Positions 8,854 through 17,417 of a stretch of 64,000 nucleotides of DNA are shown here, in pieces. The position numbers and the translations under genes are program-made. Position 1 is the first letter of the stretch. Each line of letters opens with the position of its first letter. The notes under the pieces are model-generated. The model worked only from the letters and a program-made list of their open reading frames with translations, was not told the origin of the DNA and searched no databases. This stretch comes from Paenibacillus xylanexedens (GTDB lineage Bacteria; Bacillota; Bacilli; Paenibacillales; Paenibacillaceae): the NCBI RefSeq assembly GCF_017874615.1, contig NZ_JAGIKV010000010.1:62001-126000 (forward strand), written 5' to 3'.

Positions 8854-9155
8854 TGGACTCGCGTCCCTTTGGTCTTTCTGGCCATAATCAGTTCGGCAAT
8901 CGACTGCACATTTCTCAGATGAATCTTTAACTCTGTCGCGGGAAGGTCCTCGACCATCACGCCATATACTTCTTCCATACCAACCATAACCTCAAACGCC
9001 TCCACAGAGTCCAGTCCCAGTTCTTCACCGAACAAAATCATGTCATCCGTAATTTCCTCTGCGGTGATGTCCTCCAGTTTGAGTCGATCAATTAACAACG
9101 TTTGTTTGATTGTCTGTTTGATCTCATCCATCTCTACCTCGTAATTCACTGTCAT
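8850..9155 (-). CDS. Acyl carrier protein
   Basis: The product has 101 residues. I chose the ATG at 9155 because AGGAGG stands 9 bases upstream; a longer frame begins at 9191 without a site. The 4'-phosphopantetheine attachment motif is GLDS with S50 (LFGEELGLDSVEAFEV), followed by the acidic recognition helix. It would carry the growing acyl chain as a thioester. No phosphopantetheinyl transferase is seen nearby, so the housekeeping enzyme would have to activate it. It sits between the fused ketosynthase (stop 39 bases upstream) and the FabG-like reductase (4-base overlap), which makes a compact mini fatty-acid or polyketide set. Confidence 0.93.
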   Translation of the reverse strand: MTVNYEVEMDEIKQTIKQTLLIDRLKLEDITAEEITDDMILFGEELGLDSVEAFEVMVGMEEVYGVMVEDLPATELKIHLRNVQSIAELIMARKTKGTRVQ

Positions 9156-9194
9156 ATGTGTAAGCCTCCTATAATTTTTTTCAATTAACACGGT

Positions 9195-11663
9195 TCACTC
9201 AGCGACGCTACTGACGATTGCCGCAGAATAACTGCCATTAACGGTAGAACTGATGGTCAAAATATGGCGGTATGCAGAAGAGCGCTCAGGCAGGCCCAGA
9301 TGGGCGTAGGTACCTTTGGCAAGCTCATGCATGGCTCCCGGGCTTACAAGCTCTGCAGCCGCCGCGAGATGTAACATCGAACTGTACGATTCTCCATAGC
9401 CTGCCCATGCATTAAGGTTAATGATCGGCACGGATGGCACGGATGGTACGGCCACAGCTTCCCCGATCGAGGATACAGCGACCTGCTCTAACTCCAATTC
9501 ACCGGGACGTCCCACTGAGTTGAGCAAAATCAGATCCATTTGCCCCATGCTGGTTTCAGCTTCATGGAGTGCATCGGTAACTGCCCGGATCAACGCCTCG
9601 CTCTGTCCCGAAGCGTCCTGTGCTGCGCCAGAAGCAACACCGAGTCCACTCAATTCCGCATAGATCCCGGATCGCGTCTGATCAGCTTCTTCCAGGTCAC
9701 TGAGGACCATACAGACACTGCCTTCCGTCATCTCGTAACGGCTGTCCTGCAATCCTTTAGCCCGGTCGATATCCTCCGCAAGCTGGGATCGTTCATCTCC
9801 AGCACCAATCAGACAAGATGTCAGGGCTCCCTCTCGGATCTTGCCCGTTGCATACAATGCGGCAGTCAATCCCTCATTGCCTCCTGTGCTAAAGGAGCTA
9901 TTGAATCCCTTAAATTGCAATTTCTCGGCCGTCTGACCAGCAATGGAATTAATGACCGTATGCGGGAAATAGATCGTACTTGCATACTCGGGGCCTTTGA
10001 CAAATACAGATTCCAGAAAGTTCGAAATACTGCTCGTGCTTCCTCGTGCTGTACCGTAGATAAAACCCGTATGTTCCCGCTGAGACTTGCCCAGCGCTGC
10101 ATCCTCCATCGCTGCAAGGACTGCACCTATCGTATTCTGTGTGAGCTGGTTCATTCTGCGCTCATATTTGCTCTTATCGTAATCTTTTAAGGAGAAGAAG
10201 GACGTCTCCGTTACCTGTTTGGTATCCTTACCGAAAGCCCCGAGTACATTTCCCTTACGGATATCCCCTTTGCTGACGGCACCCACTCCAGTAATGACAA
10301 CACGTCGTCGGGGGACTGCCTCGCCCGGATGCCCTGCAAGTGAATTCTCACGTTCAGGATTCTGCACGCTTGAATACCGCTCTTCTTCAATTCCATTTGT
10401 ACGCAGCACAAGCGAAACATTGTGTCCTCCGAAGCCAGAATTGTTGCAGATCATATATTCCGGGCGCATCGGACGCATCGAATGTTGAATGATATCAACA
10501 TCCTCGCAGCCTTCGCGAGCTTCTTCAAAATGAAGCGTAGCGGGAACGTATCCTTGCCTGATAGCGTAGAGCGAGGTAACCAGCTCCAATGCAGCCGAAG
10601 TACCTAATGTATGACCAAAATAGGCTTTGCTTGAGCTGATAGGAATCGACAGATTAGGCCCGAAACTACCCTGCAGACCACTAATTTCAGCACGATCATT
10701 TGCCTGTGTTCCAGTCCCGTGTGCGTTTACGTATTCAATATCTGTTTTGGATACTCCAGCAAGGCTGATCGCCATCTCCACTGCACGTTGTATACCCGCA
10801 CCTTCCGGGTGAGAAGCCGTCATATGATGGGCATCGTTACTCAACCCATAGGCACATAATTCAGCATAGATCGTAGCACCACGTTCAAGTGCGGCGTCCA
10901 GTCTCTCCAGAACCACAAAAGCAGCACCTTCTCCCAGATTCAATCCGTATTGGGTGCTGAAGGGTGAAGAGGGACGGGAATTAAGTGCACGGAGTACATT
11001 AAATCCGGCATATACACTATGCGACAATGGATCAGATCCACCAGCGAGCATCACATCGGCATACCCCCAGCGAATGAGATCACTTGCATAGCCTATGGCA
11101 TTACCACTCGCAGCACATGCCGTATTTAACGTTGCGACCGGACCTGCCACACCCAGAACTCGCGCTGCATCATCGCCCTGCTGATAAAATGGATACCGGG
11201 ACGTATGATCAACGTCCAACTCAGACAGGTTCCACTGTTCTTCCAAAGATAGAACTCCACCGTTACACGTACCCAGCGTGAGTCCGATCCGCGCAGGAAG
11301 AACGGATGGCTTTCCACCTGTTCCTTTTGCCCTGTCGTGGTGCTTCATGTTATCCCCATGTGCTATTGAAAGGCCACTATCGATTAACGCTTTCCTCGCA
11401 GCAGCGATGGCATACCGTGCACATAAGTCCATGGATAGCTCCGCTGTGCCTGCAAGTGCTCCTTCACGGATGGAATCCTCCAACTGACCTGCAAGTGAAC
11501 TCTGTAACTTATCCGTGTCGAAGCGGGTTACTTCCCGAATTCCGGTCTCAGCAGCAAGCATACGCTCATATACCATCTGCGGGTGATCGCCAAGTGCGCA
11601 TAATACGCCCATGCCTGTAATCACGATACGATCCTTCGTGTTGGTATTCTCTCTGTCGCTCAT
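9195..11663 (-). CDS. Fused ketosynthase: active FabF-like KS plus degenerate, chain-length-factor-like KS
   Basis: The product has 822 residues; the ATG at 11663 follows GGAGAGGAGGG. Residues 10-422 are a complete FabF/KAS II-like domain with C183 (NTACAASG), H315 (NAHGTGT) and H351 (YFGHTLG), the Cys-His-His triad of a condensing enzyme. After a linker of about 30 residues, residues 453-820 form a second KS-like domain. There the cysteine region reads FSTGGNEG, the HGTGT region reads LNSVGRPG and the GH motif reads WAGYGE, so all three catalytic residues are gone. This mirrors the KSalpha/KSbeta (chain length factor) pair of type II polyketide synthases, but here in one chain. It probably elongates ACP-bound chains; the second half may set chain length (inference). 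It starts 16 bases after the GNAT gene. Confidence 0.9.
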   Translation of the reverse strand: MSDRENTNTKDRIVITGMGVLCALGDHPQMVYERMLAAETGIREVTRFDTDKLQSSLAGQLEDSIREGALAGTAELSMDLCARYAIAAARKALIDSGLSIAHGDNMKHHDRAKGTGGKPSVLPARIGLTLGTCNGGVLSLEEQWNLSELDVDHTSRYPFYQQGDDAARVLGVAGPVATLNTACAASGNAIGYASDLIRWGYADVMLAGGSDPLSHSVYAGFNVLRALNSRPSSPFSTQYGLNLGEGAAFVVLERLDAALERGATIYAELCAYGLSNDAHHMTASHPEGAGIQRAVEMAISLAGVSKTDIEYVNAHGTGTQANDRAEISGLQGSFGPNLSIPISSSKAYFGHTLGTSAALELVTSLYAIRQGYVPATLHFEEAREGCEDVDIIQHSMRPMRPEYMICNNSGFGGHNVSLVLRTNGIEEERYSSVQNPERENSLAGHPGEAVPRRRVVITGVGAVSKGDIRKGNVLGAFGKDTKQVTETSFFSLKDYDKSKYERRMNQLTQNTIGAVLAAMEDAALGKSQREHTGFIYGTARGSTSSISNFLESVFVKGPEYASTIYFPHTVINSIAGQTAEKLQFKGFNSSFSTGGNEGLTAALYATGKIREGALTSCLIGAGDERSQLAEDIDRAKGLQDSRYEMTEGSVCMVLSDLEEADQTRSGIYAELSGLGVASGAAQDASGQSEALIRAVTDALHEAETSMGQMDLILLNSVGRPGELELEQVAVSSIGEAVAVPSVPSVPIINLNAWAGYGESYSSMLHLAAAAELVSPGAMHELAKGTYAHLGLPERSSAYRHILTISSTVNGSYSAAIVSSVAE

Positions 11664-11679
11664 ATTCGCCCTCCTCTCC

Positions 11680-12570
11680 TTATCCCAATCGGATATAACT
11701 GCTTCGCTTCTCACTCGTCTTCCAAGAATACGGTGCAAGCCACTGCCGGGAAAGCTTCATCATGATTGGTGTACTTTGGTTAACTGTGAACATCGCGTGG
11801 GGGATGCCTGCCTCCGTTTGAACCCGGATGGATCTGCCCAGCATCTGAAAAGCCAGACCGAACTGTTGATATTCCGGCGCAATATACAGTGCATCATACA
11901 AGATCGTATCCTCGTCCAGTCGATACGTCATCGACCACCCCTGAACTCCCTGTGTGGATTGAATACCAAAGCTGTTGCTTGGTTCCAGGGGAGCAAAGGT
12001 TTTGAACGGAGACAAAAATGAAGGGAAATCAAGCTCTCCTGTTTCAATGGATTGTCTAAGTTGTCCCTCTTCCTGATCTGCCCATAGAAATAACTCCAGC
12101 CCATTGGGGATAGCTCGTTCCCTTAACCAGGTCGCCTCAGCAATTCCGCTTCCAAGATGGATATGGAAAACGACTGATTCACATTGAGGCTGTATCCAGC
12201 CTTCCTTATGCAATAAAGCTTCGATCGTATCCGACGAAGACTTGTCAGAGTAATAGCTCAGAGAGAGCGTAGCCATTTCTTTCTCCATACATAAAATTCG
12301 TGCTTCCTGGAGCAACGATGTAGCGATTTTTTGCCTGCGCCACGGCTTCGATACGAAGATACACTGTAAGACTGCATGCCCGTATCCACCCCGCTGCTCA
12401 AGCACAAGCAGGCCCACGGGGACACCTTGCGATTCTGCTCCGATTAACATGAACCGTTCAGATTCCATTGGATCATTCAAGCTCTGTTCCACTTGTTTGT
12501 ATAACCACTGAAACATGAACGATTTATACTTCAACCTGTCCTGGAGTGTTAGCCGTTTGATAGTGATCAT
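11680..12570 (-). CDS. Tandem GNAT-family acyltransferase
   Basis: The product has 296 residues with two GNAT-like halves. The first (1-140) has a clear acyl-CoA-binding pattern (VLQCIFVSKPWRRQKIATSLL near 88-108). The second (about 145-296) ends with IAPEYQQFGLAFQMLGRSIR, a second degenerate cofactor loop. GNAT proteins move acyl groups from CoA or ACP to amines. In the known selidamide-type RiPPs, GNAT enzymes attach fatty acyl groups to lysine or ornithine side chains of NHLP-type peptides. The position between the precursor and the ketosynthase/ACP genes makes that role attractive here (inference). The start overlaps the symporter gene by 47 bases, and the ketosynthase follows 16 bases later. 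Confidence 0.85.
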   Translation of the reverse strand: MITIKRLTLQDRLKYKSFMFQWLYKQVEQSLNDPMESERFMLIGAESQGVPVGLLVLEQRGGYGHAVLQCIFVSKPWRRQKIATSLLQEARILCMEKEMATLSLSYYSDKSSSDTIEALLHKEGWIQPQCESVVFHIHLGSGIAEATWLRERAIPNGLELFLWADQEEGQLRQSIETGELDFPSFLSPFKTFAPLEPSNSFGIQSTQGVQGWSMTYRLDEDTILYDALYIAPEYQQFGLAFQMLGRSIRVQTEAGIPHAMFTVNQSTPIMMKLSRQWLAPYSWKTSEKRSSYIRLG

Positions 12571-13828
12571 AGTTATCCTTTCTGGCTGACAATAGTGAAG
12601 TGGTTAGACATTGTATGGATACATTCGCAGCCGTAATGATAGGATCAATAATTGGATTCATAGCCAAAAGCAGAATGATGGTGACCTCGGAAGGCAGACC
12701 GAGCATCTCCGCAATAACCGCGATCATACCAATAGAGACAACACCCGGGGAGCCTGCACCAGCAATCGATATCACCACAGCCCCTGCAAGCACCACGATC
12801 CACTGCGACAACGTAAAGTCAAAATCATACAATTGGACGGTAAAGGTGATGCCAAGCGTATACACAAGCACCATACTGTAACGGCACATGATCATGCCCA
12901 GAGGTACGACCAATTGTACGATACGCGGATCTTGCTGAAGCTTCATACTCAGTGCCTCCATACAGGTCGGAACGGTGGCGATACTATTCCGTGTACCGAA
13001 TGCCAGAATTAACGCATCCTTCAATGCAGACAGGATGACCCAGACAGGCTTCCGCAATGTTACAGCCATGATCACAATAGATAGCACAATCAGAATCACG
13101 CTGGAAATGTAAAACATCATAATCAACTTCATCATGGCAGGTAGAATATCCAAATTTAGTGTCGCGAACTGCCCTGCCATCATACAGAAGAGTGCAAAAG
13201 GCAATGCGTACATGGACCAGGAGATCACCTTTTGAAACGCTCCAAACAATACATCAGCAATCTTCAGCACGTCATCTCCCTGCGGTGTCCGCATCATGCC
13301 GACTGCCACCCCAACGATCACGGAAAAAAACAAGATTTGCAGCGTATTGTTTTCCGTCAGCGCTGTGAATATATTGGATGGAATCATGTTAAGCAAAAAC
13401 GAAAATATCCCCTGCGGCTTCTCTTCGATGGACAGGGCACTGTTATCGGCGCTCAGATCGTATACAATAGCCCCAAGTACATGTTTGGATTCTTCTGGCA
13501 GCCCTGCACCCGGACGGCCGATTCCACCAAGACCGAGACCTAGCAGACCACAGAATATCAACGCTATGGTATATACCATGCACATGCGAACGATCATCTT
13601 CATCGCTCCGCTCTGGATAAACAGACTGCCGATGCTAGAGATGATGGCGGTCATCATAATGGGAATGACACACATCTTCAAAAAGGACAGATACAGATCG
13701 CCAAAACGTGATACGGCATGAGCCAACTCAGGAACGTATAATCCTGCCGCAATTCCAGATACCATACAGAGCACAATCATCCAGAATGATTTGATCCATT
13801 TCAATGAGAAAGCTGTCTTCCTTGACAC
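12524..13828 (-). CDS. Dicarboxylate/amino acid:cation symporter-family protein with altered substrate motifs
   Basis: The product has 434 residues with a GTG start after GAGGTG. The fold is that of the DAACS (GltP/DctA) family: multiple membrane helices, the HP1 region FGTRNSIATVPTC, and the TM8 region NPIIDPIITAANVSIQ. Two features depart from the family. The TM7 NMDGT cation motif is replaced by MCRYS, and in TM8 the arginine and last aspartate that bind acidic substrates are absent. It may therefore carry a different substrate or act as a non-transporting membrane component. It is the first gene after the precursor, behind a strong hairpin. A role in self-protection or precursor supply is possible but cannot be shown. 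Confidence 0.85.
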   Translation of the reverse strand: MSRKTAFSLKWIKSFWMIVLCMVSGIAAGLYVPELAHAVSRFGDLYLSFLKMCVIPIMMTAIISSIGSLFIQSGAMKMIVRMCMVYTIALIFCGLLGLGLGGIGRPGAGLPEESKHVLGAIVYDLSADNSALSIEEKPQGIFSFLLNMIPSNIFTALTENNTLQILFFSVIVGVAVGMMRTPQGDDVLKIADVLFGAFQKVISWSMYALPFALFCMMAGQFATLNLDILPAMMKLIMMFYISSVILIVLSIVIMAVTLRKPVWVILSALKDALILAFGTRNSIATVPTCMEALSMKLQQDPRIVQLVVPLGMIMCRYSMVLVYTLGITFTVQLYDFDFTLSQWIVVLAGAVVISIAGAGSPGVVSIGMIAVIAEMLGLPSEVTIILLLAMNPIIDPIITAANVSIQCLTTSLLSARKDNYDHYQTANTPGQVEV

Positions 13829-13919
13829 GCAGGCACCTCTTGTTCGTCATTGTAGCCATGGTGACTGCTGCACTGAATTCCTGTTCAGACAGCGGACTTT
13901 TCGGCTCGTGTTAAGCAAT

Positions 13920-13959
13920 TTGGAGTGCGATCCTACCTGGGTAGGGGATCACACTCCAA
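13920..13959 (-). terminator. Strong hairpin after the precursor gene (attenuator or mRNA stabiliser)
   Basis: TTGGAGTG (13920-13927) pairs with CACTCCAA (13952-13959), and GATCC (13929-13933) with GGATC (13946-13950), with a further short TACC/GGTA inner pair. There is no long U-run, so it should stop only part of the transcripts or protect the 3' end of the precursor mRNA. Such hairpins after RiPP precursor genes let the peptide be made in excess over the enzymes. Confidence 0.7.
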
Positions 13960-14004
13960 TTCATTCCATGCTTTTTAATATAAGTATGAAGTATATAAGG
14001 AAGA

Positions 14005-14373
14005 CTACTTGGCTTGTGCGTTACCGTAATTCTCTCCAACACGGATGGCTGCTCTTGCAGCATCCTCGGCAATACTACCCACGCCATTGAAGAAATCAGT
14101 TGCGCCGTCTTTGCTACCACCAGCCACAGATTCCAGCTCGGTTTCTGTCAACTCATCCGCCTCGCCGCGTGCTTCTGGCAATACAATCGTTGCGTGGTAA
14201 CCTGTTCCATCCACTACATTGATTTTGAACTCACGTGGTACTTCTTGACCCGTTTCTTGCTGAATTGCTGCGTAGATGTCGCTTACAGCCAATGCGCGGA
14301 ATGCTGCATCCGAACTTGCCTTAGCCATAACTGCGTTAACCGTTTCTTGAATCTGCTCTTCTGTCCAACTCAT
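14005..14373 (-). CDS. NHLP-type RiPP precursor peptide
   Basis: The gene encodes 122 residues; the ATG follows GGAGG by 9 bases. Residues 1-86 resemble the nitrile-hydratase-alpha-like leader family (NHLP), with an N-terminal helical part and the typical strand segment FKINVVDGTGYHATIVLP (49-66). The leader ends in LTETELESVAGG, a double-glycine site at G85-G86 for a C39 peptidase. The predicted core is 36 residues (87-122), free of cysteine, with lysines only at core positions 2 and 36 and few Ser/Thr. It therefore offers nothing for lanthionine formation but two amines for acylation. It has its own upstream region with phased TTGA repeats and is followed by a hairpin. Export would use the two ABC proteins encoded upstream. 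Confidence 0.92.
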   Translation of the reverse strand: MSWTEEQIQETVNAVMAKASSDAAFRALAVSDIYAAIQQETGQEVPREFKINVVDGTGYHATIVLPEARGEADELTETELESVAGGSKDGATDFFNGVGSIAEDAARAAIRVGENYGNAQAK

Positions 14374-14434
14374 GTAATGATTCCTCCAATAGATCGATTT
14401 GGTTTCTTACCTTATTCAGCATAACAGCCCAGTT

Positions 14435-14471
14435 TCAAGCAACGCTCAAGGTTACTTCAAGTTTAGTTCAA
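14435..14471 (-). promoter_or_regulatory. Four TTGA direct repeats at exact 11-bp spacing upstream of the precursor gene
   Basis: Read on the minus strand, TTGA occurs with its ends at 14468-14471, 14457-14460, 14446-14449 and 14435-14438, every 11 bp, in the 100-base gap before the precursor. The last repeat could act as a -35 element, with TGTTAT or TATGCT as a -10. OmpR/PhoB-type regulators bind such phased direct repeats, and one is encoded at 22042. Confidence 0.7.
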
Positions 14472-14473
14472 AT

Positions 14474-17392
14474 CTACGCCAGCTGACGGCTGGCCAGTTC
14501 CGCGAAGAGCCCGTTCTGCTCCATCAGCTCCTGATAGGTGCCAGACTGAATGATTCTGCCTTTATCAAATACATAGATATGATCCGCCTGCGTAATCGTA
14601 CTGAGCCGGTGTGCAATCACAATCCTTGTCACCTGAAGCTTGCTGAGGCTTTGGCTGACAATACGCTGTGTTCGGTTGTCCAATGCACTTGTTGCCTCGT
14701 CAAAAAAGAGAATCTTCGGCCGTTTGGCAATGGCTCTGGCAATCATTAAACGCTGCCGTTGTCCACCAGACAGTGTACCTCCACCTTCGGAAATTACGGT
14801 ATGCATGCCCATCGGCATGCTGCGGATGTCATCATCGAATCCAGCCATGGCTGCGGCCTCCCAAGCATCCTGAATCGTCAGATCCGACGTTCCTGTGATA
14901 TTCGTGAAGATATCACCGGACATCAGTTTGCTATTTTGTAACACCACCCCGAACTGACTCCGAAGCAAGCTGATATCAAGCGAACGCAGATCCTGACCAT
15001 CGAAATAAATAGAACCGCTCTGAGGTTGTTCGAAACCCAGTAACAATCGCATCAAGGTAGACTTTCCACAGCCTGATGCCCCGACAAAGGCTACATATTG
15101 TCCTGATTTGATATCCATCGACAGGTCGTTCAACACAAGTGCCTGATCCTCTTCATACCGGAACTGGATATGGCGAATCTCGATCGCTCCACTCACCTCA
15201 CCCGGATCTTCCAACTGATCATGGATTTCAGGTAACGTTTTGAGAATGGGTTTGGCCCGTTCATATAATGGAACAATATTCACCACGGATAACAGTGCTG
15301 TAGCCATACCGAGCATGGCCATAAGGAAGCTGGTAAATGCAGCGAAAAAGGCGATAAACTGTCCTGCCGACATTTCTGAACGGGTAGATACCACCAGATA
15401 GAACAACACCATTGATGTCAGCAATGGGAAAAAGGCTTGAAATACACTGGAGAAGCTATCCAGCATCCGAACTTTATAGGACCACTTTTTCTGCTCCGCA
15501 AATGCTCTGGCCCACAAGAAGAAAGCCCGGTTCTCGGCTGCTGCCATCCGAAATTTGCTCATTCCGTTCAATAGCTGAAGTACTGTTCCGGCAATCTGTC
15601 CCTGAAGCTCCAACAATCGGCGCTGGTAACGTACCTGTAGCAGGCCAATCGCAAAGGTAAATGACATGGAGATGAGGACAAGACCACCCGCCACCAAGGC
15701 AAGAACAGGACTATACCGGAACAATAATGCAAATTGAAAAATGGAGAACACACCTGTTAGCAGCGAACTGATTACTGCACCGGATAACAGCTGCCGAATC
15801 GCATTGATGCTTCCCGCTCTGGAAGCCAAATCCCCGGCTGAATAGTTTCGGAAGAACGAAACCGGCAGATTCAGCAATCGATCCCAGATGGCAGCCTGAA
15901 CCGCATTCTCCACGCGTCCTTCCATACGCAGCGCGGCAAGTGAACCTGCGAGTCGGAACAAGGCAATCGATAACACGACCGCGATGAGGATAAAGGCCAT
16001 CTGTACCAACGGCCCTCGATAAGACTCCGGTATAATGGTATCCACCAGAATACCGCTGGCGAGCGGGACCATAATGCCCAGTAATCCAGCCAGTGCCCCC
16101 ATCAGAATCACCATCACGAGATCCCGACGAACCGAGTGGTGAGCACCATACTGAAGCAGGTCTTTGATGCCAAGCTCACGCGCAGGAAAAGGCCGGTAAA
16201 ACATGTACGCCATCGGCTGTATGGTAGCCGCCATTTCATCATTAACGAACCCATTTTCCCCGTGCATTGGATTCTCCCAGCGATAAGAATTGGCCCCTGC
16301 CGGGATTAATGCAATTGGCTCGCCTGATGTCTCCAGGTATCCAACAAGCGGTCCATTGTCCGCTTCCCACCATTCCCCTTTAAGTGCGACTTGGCGGGAA
16401 CGCACACCGGAAGCTTCCGCCATCTCCTGGACAGGCGAACGCTTTGATTGGCTTTTTAATTTTCGTGTAACAGGCTTCATCACGATACCAGCATAGTCCC
16501 CAACGATCTTGCCTACGGGGTAAAGCGGATCAGTAGAATAAAAGGAGACAACTTGCTGCTCATCCGGCCCGGTAACGGCAATCAGTTTTTTGAGCGCATG
16601 GTCCATTAAGGAATCATCATGCTCCGTACGCTGTTGCAAGCGTTCCTGTTCCTGCAAGCGTTCCTTGGCAACCACGACCGCAAGCCTATTGGCGACTAAT
16701 CGATGGAAGGCATATAACCCGTGAAGTGACGGATCTGTGGGTAACCAGGACTGTGTTGCTCTTACATCGACGACAGCCGCTTGTTGCGTTTCCAGCCAAC
16801 CCGAGGACGTTACGGGTATGTAACAAGCAACTTCTGTAGTAACGGGATGTTCTTTCCCCCAGAGTATCGTGCCATCCTGTACTTTAATCCAGACGGTACG
16901 CATCGGCCTCCAGGTCTGATCAGGTATCAGATTCTGATCTTCCCCAGGTTCCAACAGTGTAAATTCAAGTGGTGAATTCCGTACATTCAGTGCTGCCGAC
17001 CAACTACCAACCCACTGATCTACCCTGGATGCCAGCCACTCGTTATCCCACTGGTCGTTTAATCTTCGGTTCAGGAGTAACTCTTTATCTATCCGGAATA
17101 CTTTGGTACCAACAGACGCTGTTAACAACAAGCCCATTCGCTCCACCATCTGACCATTGTCAAAGCCGAACAAAAGCGCTCCCTCATCCAGACTGAACAT
17201 ATAACGGCGTTTATGTCTTGTTCCGGCGTTCTCTCCTTCCATGACTACAGCAAATACATCCACGTAACCGGAAGCCACGTACCATACACTGTTCTCATCC
17301 GTAATCAGAATAGGGTTATTTCCTTCCACATCATGAATCATTCCAACCTTTGTAAAAAATGACTCCATTTTCGTCCTGATCGGCTCTGCCAC
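14474..17392 (-). CDS. NHLM-system ABC transporter, permease/ATPase (second exporter subunit)
   Basis: The product has 972 residues with a GTG start after GGAGGGGG. A long N-terminal soluble part (about 1-400) lacks a C39 peptidase. Six membrane segments follow (about 420-700), then an ATPase domain with Walker A GASGCGKST (771-779), signature LSGGQ (874-878), Walker B ILFFDE (894-899) and an H-loop AHRLST. This large protein with an uncharacterised N-terminal domain is the known second ABC protein of NHLM bacteriocin systems and pairs with the peptidase-containing ABC protein encoded just upstream (25-base gap). Together they should cut the leader and export the mature peptide. The start codon and spacing suggest one operon with the HlyD gene. 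Confidence 0.93.
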   Translation of the reverse strand: MAEPIRTKMESFFTKVGMIHDVEGNNPILITDENSVWYVASGYVDVFAVVMEGENAGTRHKRRYMFSLDEGALLFGFDNGQMVERMGLLLTASVGTKVFRIDKELLLNRRLNDQWDNEWLASRVDQWVGSWSAALNVRNSPLEFTLLEPGEDQNLIPDQTWRPMRTVWIKVQDGTILWGKEHPVTTEVACYIPVTSSGWLETQQAAVVDVRATQSWLPTDPSLHGLYAFHRLVANRLAVVVAKERLQEQERLQQRTEHDDSLMDHALKKLIAVTGPDEQQVVSFYSTDPLYPVGKIVGDYAGIVMKPVTRKLKSQSKRSPVQEMAEASGVRSRQVALKGEWWEADNGPLVGYLETSGEPIALIPAGANSYRWENPMHGENGFVNDEMAATIQPMAYMFYRPFPARELGIKDLLQYGAHHSVRRDLVMVILMGALAGLLGIMVPLASGILVDTIIPESYRGPLVQMAFILIAVVLSIALFRLAGSLAALRMEGRVENAVQAAIWDRLLNLPVSFFRNYSAGDLASRAGSINAIRQLLSGAVISSLLTGVFSIFQFALLFRYSPVLALVAGGLVLISMSFTFAIGLLQVRYQRRLLELQGQIAGTVLQLLNGMSKFRMAAAENRAFFLWARAFAEQKKWSYKVRMLDSFSSVFQAFFPLLTSMVLFYLVVSTRSEMSAGQFIAFFAAFTSFLMAMLGMATALLSVVNIVPLYERAKPILKTLPEIHDQLEDPGEVSGAIEIRHIQFRYEEDQALVLNDLSMDIKSGQYVAFVGASGCGKSTLMRLLLGFEQPQSGSIYFDGQDLRSLDISLLRSQFGVVLQNSKLMSGDIFTNITGTSDLTIQDAWEAAAMAGFDDDIRSMPMGMHTVISEGGGTLSGGQRQRLMIARAIAKRPKILFFDEATSALDNRTQRIVSQSLSKLQVTRIVIAHRLSTITQADHIYVFDKGRIIQSGTYQELMEQNGLFAELASRQLA

Positions 17393-17417
17393 GCTTTCAC
17401 CCCCTCCTGCAACCCTG

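Noticed and set aside
9540-10190. 216-codon plus-strand open frame
   Set aside because: It lies fully inside the ketosynthase gene on the other strand and shows no family motif or ribosome site.
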